Positions 1 to 10,640 are shown, counted from the stretch's first letter. The stretch: 64,000 bases of DNA from Chionoecetes opilio (GCA_016584305.1 JACEEZ010004925.1:32501-96500); one strand, 5' to 3'. Notes: generated by a model not told the origin, from the sequence alone. Numbers and translations: made by a program.

Positions 1-637
1 GGACATTGAGATCTTGGAAAGTTTTACATACCTTGGTAGCGCAGTCCATAATGACGGCGGGTCACGTCAATAAATCTTACGGCGGATTGGCATAGCCCAC
101 GGTGTTATGGACTCGCTCAGCGGAAGTATTTGGCATTGTCGGTACCTGTGCAGAAGGACAAAGATCCGGATCTTCAAGTCGCTTGTGATCCCTGTCTTAC
201 TCTATGGTTGTGAGACATGGACACTAAATAGTGACTTGAAGAGACGAATCAATGCCTTTGGTAATAAGTGTCTTCGCAGAATCATGGGGTATCGCTGGGA
301 TGATTACGTGTCAAATCAGCGATTGCACCGTGAGACTGAATCGAGGCCTATTACCTGCATAGTCCGTCAGCGCCAACTTCGGCTATATGGGCTTGTGGCA
401 CGCTACCCTGAAACCGATCCTTCCCATCGGGTTGTATCTGTAAGAGACAATCCGGCGTGGAGGAGGCCAAGGGGGTGCCCACAAGGCTCGTGGCTGGGGC
501 AAGTCGATGTTTCTTGTCGAGAGCTGCTTGGTATGGGAAAGGAGCCTGCATGGGAACTCGCGCGTGGTGACCCCCGGGAGTGGCGTCGTAGGGTGGGCGA
601 GGCGACGCGCCCCCCGGCGTATGCCCCCAATGATTGA
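1..637 (+). pseudogene. RTE-type LINE reverse transcriptase, C-terminal fragment
   Basis: This is the C-terminal third of a non-LTR retrotransposon polyprotein, the region after the RT catalytic domain. Frame 2 reads from base 2 (DIEILESFTYLGSAVHNDGG) through VIPVLLYGCETWTL and RRPRGCPQ to a stop at about 637. An in-frame TAA at 71-73 sits where the copy at 28512 has a sense codon, so the longest open stretch starts only at Met 107. The LLYGCETW block and the RxRPxGRPxxxW-like tail are typical of RTE/'craniofacial development protein 2-like' LINEs. Two more copies lie at 27500-28685 and 53925-55235. It is 5' truncated by the window edge and ends in TGATTGATTGA, a LINE-like short tail. Non-functional. 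Confidence 0.88.
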
Positions 638-651
638 TTGAATCTGGAAAA

Positions 652-1269
652 ATTACCCGATTTCATGATCTTTTTAGTTAGTTAACGCTAATTTATATAT
701 GGTTCTAATTAATTTATCAGAAAACGAAATATAGCAATGGAAAGCTAATTAAATTCCACTTCTATTGATATACTCCATGTAAAATGTTTTTGCGCAAAAT
801 ATTAAATGGCGAAGAGTTAAAGTTCATGCATATTTCTTGAGTCTCATAATGGCATTTCTTTAGTCTGTGTTACGGTTTTATATATGATAATATTATAGAA
901 CAAACATTTCCGAAGATAACAATATATCTTTTATACTGATAAACATATATTAGGTACGAAGTTACCCGATTTCATGATGTTATGTATTGAGTTAACGCTA
1001 ATTTATGCATGCTGTTAATTCATTTATCAGAAAACAAAATATAGCAATGGAAAGCTAACTAAATTTCGCTTCTATTGATGTTCTCCATGTAAAATGTTTT
1101 CGAGAAATATATTAAATGGCGAAGAGTTTAAGTTCATGCATATTTCTTGAGTCTCATAATGGCATTTCTTTAGTGTGTTTTCGGGTTTTTATTTGATAAT
1201 ATTATAGAACAAACATTTCCGAAGATAACAATATATCTTTTATACTGATAAACATATAATTAGGTAGGT
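652..1269. repeat. 309-bp direct tandem duplication, two copies
   Basis: Two AT-rich units, 652-960 and 961-1269, align along their whole length with a period of 309 bases. Both start at TTACCCGATTTCATGAT and both contain ATGGCGAAGAGTT and CCGAAGATAACAATATATC. They differ by scattered substitutions and small indels. No ORF. It starts directly downstream of the LINE 3' end, so it could be LINE 3' flank or a small satellite. Function unknown. Confidence 0.9.
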
Positions 1270-1462
1270 AAACTTGTCATCTCGGTGGCCTCGTACAGAC
1301 TCCGTCCGTGACGTCATCAATCTCAGGCGCAGGCTTTTACATACAGACGGCTTTGCCTGTGGACGCTCCGCCTACGTCACTATTTGACCTGAGTTGCCAG
1401 CCGCGCGGGCAGATTTTTTTTCTCGTATACGAAGTGGGTTTACTTGGTATTTGTTACTTTGG
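1270..1462. other. No gene seen
   Basis: Unique-looking sequence between the tandem duplication and the family-A LTR. A short ORF starting at 1394 runs into the LTR and has no recognisable domain. Confidence 0.5.
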
Positions 1463-1828
1463 GCTGGAGGTCACGTGGTAAGTTCTTTCACGCCCCAAAC
1501 AGGGACGCACCTGGTGAATGATAAGTTACCTCCTTTCTTGATGAATGATGCAGGGATAGAAATATACTCGGGTCGCCGTATAATGGATGATGTGTGTATT
1601 TATATATACACGTGGAGGGAAGCCAAGACAAAGGCCTAAGCGGGCAAGGCCGCGGAGGAGGAGCGACCTTTCTCTAAGGGTGACTGTGAGTGAGTGGGCT
1701 GAGGTCAGAGGGGCAGCGGGTGACCTGGGCTGCCCCGTGACAAAGCAGACTCGCCAAGCGCAAGCCGGCGGTTGCCAGAATATCAACATATGATAACTAC
1801 CAACATATTAACATACCACCATTACATT
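1463..1828 (+). repeat. Family A copy 1, 5' LTR-like repeat (5' truncated)
   Basis: Matches 3671-3880 plus 4865-5012 once the nested 981-bp element is removed. It ends ...CCATTACATT before a C-rich run, the same end as copy 2. Confidence 0.75.
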
Positions 1829-3883
1829 CCTCCCCCCCATGAAAAAGAGGAACGTGCCCACACGTTATACCACACAGAAAGGGACATGAACAATGACAAG
1901 TGAATAGGGTACATAATTGCCAGATAGCAAACATAAATAACAAATAATTAAATTGCAACACCAAAGGGATAATAAATTGCACACTAAATACATATAAATG
2001 GAAGTACAGTAAGCAAAACCACAGGGAGAAGCAAATCAGGCAAAATCACAAAGAGAAGTGACGTGCAATGAAAATGAGCCACACAAGTAAGGAAGCGGGC
2101 TGAAGTGTATTACACTGATAAACGTGCAGAAAGTAAATGTTAATCACAAGAAAAGTGACGGACAACAAAAATGAGCCAATTACGAGCACAAGGAAGATGC
2201 GTGTAAAAGAACTACAAAAGGAGCACAAGCAATACCATATCACAAGATAAGAAATAGAGGTGAATGCAGATAACTAATAATCACAATGAGTGAAATAGCA
2301 AGAAACCACGTGCGAGCACAGAAAATAATGCAGCAACAAGGAAGCTAATGAAATAGCAAAAGGGATATAATTCCACAGGAGTAAGGGGAAAGATACTGTA
2401 ATCACAAAGAAAGTGACATAAAAAAAAAATCTGCCGCAAGCGAGCACACAAAAAAAAAAGGTGCGTGCAGAAGGCCAAACCACAAAGTTAAGAAGGGGTA
2501 AGAAGATCACAGCGTGAGCAGAGTGAAATGCATGCAACTGAAAAATCAAGAGTAGATGCCAACCAAACATGCAAATAAAAGTAGTAAGGGCGGAGGAAGA
2601 AATACATAAGCCAGAAAGAAGTCACGAAAAGGTAGATAAGGACACAAAACAGCATGCAAATAAAATATATATGTCAGATGGGCGCGATACGGCCATCATC
2701 TAGGGCGGCCACAGCATGGGCGGCAGGGTGAGGAGACGCTCCGACATCATGGGCGGTGGGCTGAGGAGACGACGAGATAATCCCCTGGCCACGTGATCCA
2801 GGTAGACAGGGTCGAGGGTGCAGCATGGTGGGGGAGAGGGGATGAGGGGGGGGGTGAGGAGGGATGGACGACGAGGCCGATGCAGGGAGAAGGGGGGATG
2901 CTTGGGGACGGGGGGTGATCCGGGCGGGCGGCGGGCGTGAGGGACACTGGAATCGCCATTTTGTGAGTGGCGGGGAAAATAAAATAAAAGAATAATAATA
3001 CGCACAGCAAAGGCTCTCACAAGTGTCCAAGAGAAGCCAAAAGAACGCATGAACACTAAAAGGCTCTCCCAACTGTCCAAGAGACCACATGAACGCTTAA
3101 ACACACAATCACATGCTAACGAAAATGGAGATGTCTTGCAGGCGTGAATGACGGGCGTCAGGCGACGAGGCAGGAACAACAGCTAGTTGACGAAGGCGCA
3201 GCAGAAGGGTGACGAACCAAACCGGAGAGACGGGGCGCCACAGCAGGAAGCGACGTCGACGTAGACAGCATGGGCGGCGATGCACATGGGCGTGGGGCGT
3301 CGAAGGCGGCAGGAGAAGTGTACCATGGACAAGGACACAAAGGCAGCCGTAGATGGGCGGCGATGCACGTGGAAGGCGACAGCGAAGCACAGCAGGAAGC
3401 CAGGTGGGGCCCAGGACAAGATACCAGCGATGCACGTCAGGAAGGTTACCTCGTGGGCGTAGATAGTCAGCGATGCACGTTAGGAAGCCACGGCGGGAAG
3501 CTGCGATGCACGTCTTGGAAAGCCACGTGGAGAAGCAGGAGTCAACAGAAGAAGGAATCAAACCACCAGGTCCTTACCACCATCAATATAATGGTTGGTT
3601 TTTGAAGTGTAGTGAAGACTGCAGGGTATGAGAGTAGCCAAGGTAGCGTGTAGGTAGCGAGCGGTCTATAGGCTGGAGGTCACGTGGTAAGTTCTTTCAC
3701 GCCCCAAACAGGGACGCGCCTGGTGAATGATAAGTTACCTCCTTTCTTGATGAATGATGCAGGGATAGCAGTATACTCGTGGTCGGCGTATGATGATGTG
3801 TGTATTTATATATACACGTGGAGGGAAGCCAAGACAAAGGCCTAAGCGGGCAAGGCCGCGGAGGAGGAGCGACCTCTCTCTAA

Positions 3884-4162
3884 AGGCCTGTCCACACTAG
3901 GGGTCATGGGGCTGGCGGTGAGGCTGGCGGTGTTAAAATTTCGACGTTTTCAACACCGCCAGGCTGGTGCGGGCCGCTCCAACCCTTCCCGATTCCTGCC
4001 ACACTGCCCGCAGCTGCCCTCATTCACTCATTCACTCATTCACGCGTCAGTGCTTGACCTAGCTCCCCTGAGGGAGGATGTTATTGCGCTGCGCTCCTTG
4101 AAAAAATGTCTCTTCCACTACTACTTCCACTACTACTACTACTACTACTACCACCACAACTA

Positions 4163-4231
<69 letters not shown>

Positions 4232-4282
4232 TTACTACTACTTCTACTACTTCTACTACTACTTCCACTACTACTACTACTT

Positions 4283-4325
<43 letters not shown>

Positions 4326-4353
4326 TACTACTACTATACTACTACTACTACTT

Positions 4354-4393
<40 letters not shown>

Positions 4394-4864
4394 CACTGCT
4401 ACTACTACTACCTCATTCTGAACTGTTGGTAGCCACTTTGTAGATATTTTTGTCATATGTTCATTTATAGCCCTAATATGACACAGATGAAGACACAAAA
4501 TGACACAGACTCTTCAGATAGCCCCTTCTAACTGTCCTGAAATCATGGATGTAGAAATGTAAGTATTAACGCCACCACACGTCTGTAAACAGAAAAAAAA
4601 GTTGTCCTGGCGACTTAACTGGTATCTACGGTAGTGGAAAGAGGATATAAAAGGGAGTGGCATGGAGTGGTGGGTGGGTGGAGGATCATATTTTAGAATA
4701 GGCCACGATACAAAATTCGTCGTTTTCTCGTCATTTTCTATGGAGCTGACTGGCGCGTCCACGTGAGGGATGGCGGTGAGGCTATAGTGTAGACAAAAGG
4801 ATGGTTTTTCAACACGTCCCCATGCCTCACCGCCAGCCGCATGACCCCTAGTGTGGACAGGCCT
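3884..4864. mobile_element. PIF/Harbinger-like non-autonomous TIR element
   Basis: Terminal inverted repeats start AGGCCTGTCCACACTAGGGG and end with its complement. The TIRs extend roughly 40 bp through a GGCTGGCGGTGAGG block. The element is flanked by TAA at 3881-3883 and 4865-4867. The uninterrupted sister LTR at about 1673 reads CTCTAAGGGTGAC, which gives the empty site and confirms a 3-bp TAA target duplication. A TWA duplication and GGCCTGTYCACACT-like ends are typical of PIF/Harbinger; the superfamily is inferred. The interior has no transposase and contains a (TAC)n array. Confidence 0.85.
4117..4412. repeat. (TAC)n trinucleotide microsatellite
   Basis: About 295 bases of CTA/TAC repeats with occasional CCA and TTC variants, inside the Harbinger-like element. 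It produces long spurious ORFs of poly-Tyr, poly-Leu/Thr and, on the other strand, poly-Val. Confidence 0.97.
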
Positions 4865-5020
4865 TAAGGGTGACTGTGAGTGAGTGGGCTGAGGTCAGAA
4901 GGGGAGCGGGTGACCTGGGCTGCCCCTTGACAAAGCAGACTCGCCAAGTGCACGCCGGCGGTTGCCAGAATATCAACATATGATAACTACCAACATATTA
5001 ACATAACACCATTGCAGTGT

Positions 5021-5031
5021 TTGTGTGTGTG

Positions 5032-5079
<48 letters not shown>

Positions 5080-5099
5080 TGTGTGTGTGTGTGTGTGTG
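5021..5099. repeat. (TG)n microsatellite
   Basis: Nearly pure TG dinucleotides at the junction between the family-A LTR and the Helitron remnant. Confidence 0.95.
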
Positions 5100-5149
5100 C
5101 TTGGGGTCGATATGCTATTCTAATATACTATAACAGTAGCCGTGTGTCT

Positions 5150-5629
5150 GTCTGTCTGTTTTGGGTAGCCGACAAGATTGAGATGCCGGGTATTCCGCAG
5201 CACGACATTACCTTGAAAACTGGTGTACCGGTGATGGTGTTGCGCAACATCTGCCCACCCGGTATCGTCAACGGCACCATCTGTGTCGTGCGTGGCATCA
5301 ATGCTAACATGCTGCAGCTGCAGGTCATCACCGGACCGAGCTGAGGCGACGACTTCTACTTGCCTCGCGTACCCATCATCACGCAGGCAGTGTCTGGCAC
5401 TGGATTCCGCATGCGGCGTCTGCAATTTCCCATCCATTATGCATTTGCCATGACGATCAACAAGTGTCAGGGCCAGACCAAGAGCTACGTGGGAGTCTAC
5501 TTGCCTACACCCGTGTTCACGCACGGCCAACTCTACGTCAGCCTATCAATTGTTTGCTGTGCTGATGCCATCGAAGTGTTGGCGCCCAGTGGAATCACAC
5601 GGAACGTTGTCTACCCCAAGGCACTTTGA
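5150..5629 (+). pseudogene. Helitron Rep/helicase (PIF1-like), C-terminal fragment
   Basis: This encodes the last ~155 residues of the PIF1/RecD-like superfamily 1 helicase domain found at the C-terminus of Helitron RepHel proteins. Visible motifs in order are LKTGVPVMVLRNI, VNGT, FAMTINKCQGQT (helicase motif V/Va region), VGVYLPTPVFTHGQLYVSLS (motif VI region, with SLS-I replacing the usual ALSR) and NVVYPKAL at the end. An in-frame TGA at 5342-5344 interrupts it. The Rep (HUH) part and the N-terminal helicase motifs are absent, so this is a dead 3' fragment. No Helitron CTRR terminus with hairpin was identified downstream. A host PIF1 helicase is less likely because the motifs match Helitron C-termini and the region is full of repeats. 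Confidence 0.85.
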
Positions 5630-5705
5630 CCAGTGACGAACGACAGCAACAACACGATTGGAGTTTGCACTCATATTGTTGTATAAAAAAATTTAAAAAT
5701 TCTCT

Positions 5706-5776
5706 TTTTTTTACATTTGCGCCTATAGCGCCTGTAGGCAGTGGTGATCCAGGACTCGGATGGTAGGCTCTGGAGT
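5706..5776 (-). repeat. tRNA-SINE family 1, copy a: 3' part, left of a split
   Basis: Reads TTTTTTTTACATTTGCGCCTA then the SINE body up to TCTGGAGT. The SINE resumes at 13418, so one SINE copy is split by the 7.6-kb transposon at 5777-13412. Compare the uninterrupted minus-strand copy at 17739-18064. Confidence 0.8.
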
Positions 5777-6109
5777 AGACTGTACCAACATTTGGTCAAG
5801 TTGTCCAATCTTTATGTAGGCTGGCAAAAAAGTGCCAATGAATGCCTTGAGCAAGTATATCAAGTTACAAGAGGATTGGAGATTTCTAGACGGTAGGTTC
5901 ACCCCCATTTTATGATTTTGCGCAATTGCGCAATTGCGAGCAGGAAGTATTACATTTGTAGCAGTCATAACTTTGGATCCATATGACGTAGGAGGCTGGG
6001 AGACGACTCAAAATGCTCACAGTTGAAAGCAGAATAACTTTGTTAAACTAAGGGGGGGGGGGCACTCAGTAGAGCGCATACCTCCGCCCGAATATTTAAT
6101 CAAATATAC

Positions 6110-6160
<51 letters not shown>

Positions 6161-6161
<1 letters not shown>

Positions 6162-7484
6162 GAGGGGGGACCCAAAAAAAACCTGAATTCTGTCATATAA
6201 TTGTGTTCAGATATTTTTACATGTTTACACTTTTATCACCTTCAAAGTATTCTCCATGTGAAGCAATGCACCGGTCCAGACGTGTTTTCCACTGTACAAA
6301 ACAATTCTGGAACTCTAGCAAAGATATGCCTTTTAACGACTCCGTCGTTTTCTTCTTAACCTCTTCCACGTCTGCAAAACGTTTTCCTTTGAGGACTTTC
6401 TTCATTCGGGGGAACAAAAAAATCGCAGGGAGCAAGATCGGGTGAATAGGGAGGGTGGGTAAGTGGGGTCATGCCATTTTTTGTGAGAAACTGTCTCACA
6501 CTCAAGGCGGTGTGCGCTAGCGCATTGGCGTGATGCAACTTACCACACTCCCCTTCGCTCGCCACAGGTCGGGGCGTTTTCGTCTCACTGCGTATCGCAA
6601 ACGCTTCAGAACTGCCAAGTAAAAAGTCTGGTGAACAGTTTGACCAGGAGGAACAAATTCTGTGTGGACAATTCCTCTCGCATCGAAGAAACAAATCAAC
6701 ATCGTCTTGACATTGAACTTCACTTGACGCGCTTTTTTGGGTCGTGGTGACGTTGGATGCTTCCATTGACTTGACTGCTGTTTCGTTTCCGGGTCGTAGC
6801 CGTAGCACCAGCTTTCCTCACCAGTGATGACCTTCGAAAAAAGGTATGGATCAACTTCCAACTGTTCCTTCAGGTCACGACACGCATTCATTCGTGACTG
6901 CTTTTGATCGTCCGTGAGCAAGCGAGGCACCAATTTCGCTGCAACTCTTTTCATCCCCAATTCCTCATTCAAAATTCGTTTGCAGGAGCTCCAGGACACA
7001 CCAGTCAAATCAACAAGTTCGTCAATTGATCGGCGACGATCCTCCAAGATAGTTCATGAATTTTCGTGATGTTTTCATCCGTTCGGGAGGTTGACGGTCG
7101 CCCTGAACGAGGTTGGTCTTCCAGCGACAATTGACCATTCCTAAAGCGTGCAAACCACTCGTAAACTTGTGTTTTGCTCATGGCAGCATCCTTGTAAGCT
7201 GTTTAAAGCATGATAACTGTTTCGGCTGCCGTTTTTCCCAGCAAAAAACAGAATTTCACGGCAGCACGCTGCTCCTTCCTTTCATCCATCGTAAAAATAG
7301 ACGAAAAGGCGCAAAGCACTTCAAAACAAAGGCGAACCACGGGGCTGTACGTCTTCCCGTGACGACGCCAGTTAGCAGACTGATGCCTGAGGGTTGCCTC
7401 ACGCGGCATATAGCGGCGGAAATCTGAACTACTACGGGTTTGTCCCACAGAAAACTATTCCGGTTACTTTTGGGTTCGCCCTCG
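6161..7484 (-). mobile_element. Mariner (Tc1/mariner superfamily) element, defective
   Basis: 1,324 bp with imperfect TIRs: CGAGGGGGGACCCAAAA at 6161 against the complement of TTTTGGGTTCGCCCTCG ending at 7484. It is flanked by TA inside a (TA)n tract, as expected for the TA target. It carries one decayed transposase on the minus strand. Length and TIR position match full-length mariners, so it is complete in extent but coding-dead. Confidence 0.93.
6217..7289 (-). pseudogene. Mariner transposase (DD34D type), inactivated
   Basis: Start ATG at 7289-7287 (MDERKEQRAAVKFCFLLGK), helix-turn-helix N-terminus, WVxxYxxE-linker-like QVYEWFARF, then the catalytic domain (PRLLTDDQK, SPRPKKAR, VPPGQTV, YSPDLAPCDFF) to the C-terminal YFEGDK near 6220. 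Damage seen: an in-frame TAA at about codon 30 in place of the residue before TAYKDAA; a 1-base deletion near 7050; frameshifts near 6550 and 6425. Catalytic positions are also changed: the usual TGDE box reads TGEE and the usual HHDN box reads HHAN, while the third Asp (APCD) is kept. The protein would be about 345 residues if intact, the family norm. Confidence 0.93.
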
Positions 7485-7486
7485 TA

Positions 7487-7575
<89 letters not shown>

Positions 7576-7995
7576 TCAGTATGAGCGCATACCTCCGGCC
7601 GAATATTTCATCAATTGGTTGCCATGGCAACAGTTTTCAATAGATTTCATCCAAAATTAAATAAGTTCTTCCTTATACTAAATAGACTTGGTATACCGAG
7701 TTTGGTCCAAATCTATTCCTAACTTTTCGAGAAATCCTGTACACTAACAGACAGACAGACAGACAGATCAGGGTGAAAACATAACACCTCCAACTTCGTT
7801 GGCGGAGGTAACAACAATAAGCTTGAAATTTAATATTTATTTCAAAAATCCCCAAAAAACTACTTTTTTTCTCATTTCTTGATAGAAATGGAAGAAAAAA
7901 CTTGAATAGTAGGAAAAAAAGTATAGTTAATAAAACTATGGTTGAATTTAATAGCAGGTGTACACCCTACAGTCATTATACACTACACAACATCA

Positions 7996-8778
7996 TACTG
8001 AACACTGGTAGGGTGTGGTGAAAAAAAAGGAACAAAATCGGAAATGGAGACGCTTTTTATTATGGTTTTGACACTCCTGAATCCAACCATGGTGCTTGTT
8101 TTAAAAAAAAAATTCGTTTAGCTGGGTGCTTAGCAATTTGAAAATTTGAGTTTTTTCCTCATTTCCGCCATTGAAAGCAAGCCTATGTAGGCGACCTGAG
8201 GGCGATAGAAATGATATCTATGGGCGAAATCTAGCGTGAGTGGTGGTTTCAATGTTCAACCTAGGCCGAGGTGGACGTATTTTACTAAATAGAAAAAAAT
8301 TCTGGGGCCTGCCTATTGACAGATCACAGCCCGGAAAAGAAACAAAAGCATAAAATGTGAACTTACGAGTAGTTATGCCTACATACAGTGAGCTTGACGT
8401 TATTGACACCTGTGTCAATAACGCCATAGTGATACCTGGATACCGCCACGGGAACGAAACTGATCCTGGCCGTTTCAATTCCTTGATATTAATCCAGTCT
8501 TGTCCACAGGTTTTTGAGATATACAGTCAAGCGGTGATTACGGAAGCATTATGGTTGGAGTGACGAGAGCCAGCTCCAGCTCTAGCCTGACTGACCTAGT
8601 TGGTAAGCCAGAGGATCTGCCACAAGCCGATCTACCCACCAAAAGGTGCGCCTTGCAGCAAATGCTTAAACTTCGACTGCATGATTCGCGCGATGCCAGA
8701 AACATTCCGATCGTGGAGATAGCAGAAGAGACTGGAAAGATGGTGACGGAGATATGGATGAAGATCAACCACCGCATG
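7996..8778 (+). repeat. Inner inverted repeat of the palindromic transposon, left arm
   Basis: Reverse complement of 9879-10640 with roughly 95% identity by eye. It covers the 5' leader and first coding codons of the transposase. Marker blocks: GTTATTGACACCTGTGTCAATAAC (itself a small palindrome, 8399-8422) and GGCGACCTGAGGGCGATA. Confidence 0.9.
8551..8778 (+). pseudogene. Transposase N-terminal fragment, plus-strand copy
   Basis: Starts MVGVTRASSSSSLTDLVGKP and runs about 76 codons, through QMLKLRLHDSRDARNIP, to KINHRM. Homology with the minus-strand copy (10103-9879) stops there. Beyond 8780 the open frame continues only as antisense of the middle fragment. The minus copy has a 1-base insertion in AAAATTTCG that shifts its frame, so this arm keeps the better reading frame. 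No known domain is recognised in this Ser-rich N-terminus. Confidence 0.6.
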
Positions 8779-8779
8779 G

Positions 8780-9758
8780 AAATCACGCCGTTCCTGCACC
8801 CCGTGTTTGTGTTGGTGGAATCAGCGCCCACCATCATCAGAGTGGAGTGGATGCCGAACTCTTGCAGGAAAGTGGCGATCTGCGTGGCAAGGACTCGAGC
8901 GGGCTTCATCCCCTCCTCCTTCTCCTTCGTGAAATGTGTCATATACTCCCCTGAGCTGTCCGTGATGGTTACATGGTCTACTTTAACGTCTCTTATCACC
9001 TCAGTTCCATCGCCCAGTGTGATTCGCGCCTTCGCCACCTCCTCTTTGCCGTCGAACTGTATTCCGTCGATGCCGGCGGTTCTCAGCCGCATCTCGGCGT
9101 CAGCGTTAACTTTCTCCATCACCCGGTCCTGCTCTCTCCCCACCTTGCTATGGTCCACAAGGAGGCGCTGATCTTCCCTGGTTGCCAGGCCCCTGTCGAT
9201 GTTGTAGGAGGAGAGTATGAGCGCGAGGCCCCTTTGAGAGACTCCATGCCTCATAGCCGCCAGCATCGTTAGAGGAAAGTGTTCCCTGTTCTGGGTGGTC
9301 CCACTCCCCCCAGGCGGCATGAAAATCCCACCCAGTTCTTCACACTCTTCCGAGAGCCGATCCATTTTCTCGATCTCCCTCCTCTTCGCCTGCAGCTCTT
9401 TCTCTGCCACCTCCGTTGCCTTCCTCTTCTCCTGCCTTCTCTTTATCTCCTGCTTTCTTTGCAGCGCCATCTTCTGCTTGGCTGTTTCCGCTGAATCCTT
9501 GGATCCCATCTGAAGCTTTCCTCGGACCCCCGTCTTCCTTCTCTGATCAAGCATAAACTCGAGCTCAGAAGGTGGGATCTTGCAGTCTTTGGGACAACTG
9601 CAAGTGAGGTGAACCTTCTGCAGGCAGTCTGAGGCGCAGTTCAAATCACTGCATGTTTGCATGGGGCAGTGACAGATGCAGATGTCCAGGAGACTATCGA
9701 AGTTGGCGATGAACTTCTCGCTCTCTTGTGATTTGGCTACCTTTTTCTTTCTCTTCAC
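8780..9758 (-). pseudogene. Transposase middle fragment: Cys-rich N-domain and first catalytic-like motifs
   Basis: A 406-codon frame is open from Met 9758 to 8538, but only the part down to about 8780 belongs to the protein; the rest is antisense of the left arm. Order: basic start; a Cys/His cluster (CICHCPMQTCSDLNC, CLQKVHLTCSCPKDC) that may bind zinc; a charged coiled-coil-like stretch (QKMALQRKQEIKRRQEKRK); LTMLAAMRHGVSQRG; then FDG…VDHVTITDSSG and the GADSTNTNTGCRNGVI block. The last resembles the D-[GS]-TNxNTG motif of a transposon-encoded protein family common in crustaceans, where I take the Asp to be a DDE residue. Upstream frame continues to 9879 with one stop. Partial, not functional alone. 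Confidence 0.6.
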
Positions 9759-9878
9759 AGCGCTGACAGACCTAGAGATTTTCTTCTTCTTTCTACCGCT
9801 TGAGATCTCCTCCGCCTATTGCCACAACGAAATCAACCTCATACGTATCGCCTTCTGGGATACTATGGCCTTCTTCAT

Positions 9879-10640
9879 GCGGTGGTTGATATTCATCCAT
9901 ATCTCCGTCACTATCTTCACAGTCTCTTCTGCTATCTCCGCGATCGGAATGTTTCTGGCATCACGCGAATCATGCAGTCGAAATTTTAAGCATTTGCTGC
10001 AAGGCGCACCTTTTGGTGGGTTGATCGGCTTGTGGCAGATCCTCTGGCTTGCCGACTAGGTCAGTCAGGCTAGAGCTGGACCTGGCACTCGTCCCCCCAG
10101 CCATAATGCTTCCGTAATCACCGCTTGACTGTATATCTCAAAAACCTGTGGACAAGACCGGATTAATATCAAAGGAATTGAAAGGGGCAGGATCAGTTTC
10201 GTTCCCGTGGCGGTATCCAGGTATCACTATGGCGTTATTGACACAGGTGTCAATAACGTCAAGCTCACTGTATGTAGGCATAACTACTCGTAAGTTCACA
10301 TTTTATGCTTTTGTTGCTTTCCGGGCTGTGATCTGTCAATAGGCAGGCCCCAGAATGTTTTTCTATTTAGTAAAATACGTCCACCTCGGCCTAGGTTGAA
10401 TATTGAAACCACCACTCACGCTAGATTTCGCCCATAGATATCATTTATATCGCCCTCAGGTCGCCTACATAGGCTTGCTTTCAATGGCGGAGATGAGGAA
10501 AAAACTCAAATTTTCAAATTGCTAAGCCTAAACGAATTTATTTTTTTAAACAAACACCTTGGTTGGATTCAGGAGTGTCAAAATCATAATAAAAAAGCGT
10601 CGCCATTTCCGATTTTCTTGTGGATTTTTTCCACCACACC
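9879..10640 (-). repeat. Inner inverted repeat of the palindromic transposon, right arm
   Basis: Counterpart of 7996-8778. On the minus strand it holds the leader and the start codon at 10103 (MAGGTSARSSSSLTDL), and it flows directly into the middle fragment at 9758, so this arm is the original upstream neighbour of that fragment. Confidence 0.88.

Larger units (their letters stand above)
1463..5017 (+). mobile_element. Non-coding LTR-type element, family A, copy 1
   Basis: Direct repeats at 1463-1828 and about 3592-5017 flank 1.76 kb of purine-rich, non-coding internal DNA. The same arrangement recurs at 31471-37166. The shared LTR core includes GATAAGTTACCTCC, a TATATATACACGTGGAGG block and GGCGGTTGCCAGAATA near the 3' end. 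The 5' LTR is truncated: homology with the 3' LTR starts only at GGCTGGAGGTCACG. The internal region has degenerate reiterations of CACAAG-A-AAGTGAC and no gag or pol, so this would be a non-autonomous (TRIM/LARD-like) element. A 981-bp DNA element is nested in the 3' LTR. LTR status is inferred from the direct repeats and the 5-bp duplication around copy 2. Confidence 0.7.
3592..5017 (+). repeat. Family A copy 1, 3' LTR-like repeat (interrupted)
   Basis: Homologous to 36700-37166. It is split by the TIR element at 3884-4864. Its 3' end runs into a (TG)n microsatellite, so the outer boundary and any target duplication are lost. Confidence 0.7.
6051..7811. repeat. TA-rich repeat hosting mariner, inserted in the left TIR
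   Basis: A short repeat, GCACTCAGTA(T)GAGCGCATACC then TCCG-CCGAATATTT, appears on both sides (from 6062 and 7573) of (TA)n tracts at 6107-6160 and 7485-7571. The right part ends CTTCGTTGGCGGAGGTA, partly complementary to TACCTCCGCC. The empty right TIR shows the whole block is an insertion. The repeat itself is unclassified; CCTCCAACTTCGTTGGCGG-type ends resemble a 3' tail known in arthropod repeats (from memory). Confidence 0.6.
5777..7995 (+). repeat. Left terminal inverted repeat (interrupted)
   Basis: 5777-6050 and 7812-7995 are the reverse complement of 13412-12955. Shared blocks include TTTGGTCAAGTTGTCCAATC, GCGCAATTGCGAGCAGGA and GGTGTACACCCTACAG. Total TIR length is about 458 bp. 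It is interrupted by 6051-7811 (TA-rich repeat plus mariner), which is absent from the right TIR. Confidence 0.88.

Noticed and set aside
1797..2570. Hydrophobic minus-strand ORFs (61-98 codons)
   Set aside because: Antisense of purine-rich non-coding LTR-element DNA, which reads as Phe/Leu/Cys; not conserved between the two copies.
3906..4432. Long ORFs of poly-Tyr, poly-Leu and poly-Val
   Set aside because: Pure translation of a (TAC)n microsatellite inside a transposon.
8551..9171. 206-codon plus-strand ORF as one protein
   Set aside because: Only the first ~76 codons are real; the rest is antisense of the transposase middle fragment.
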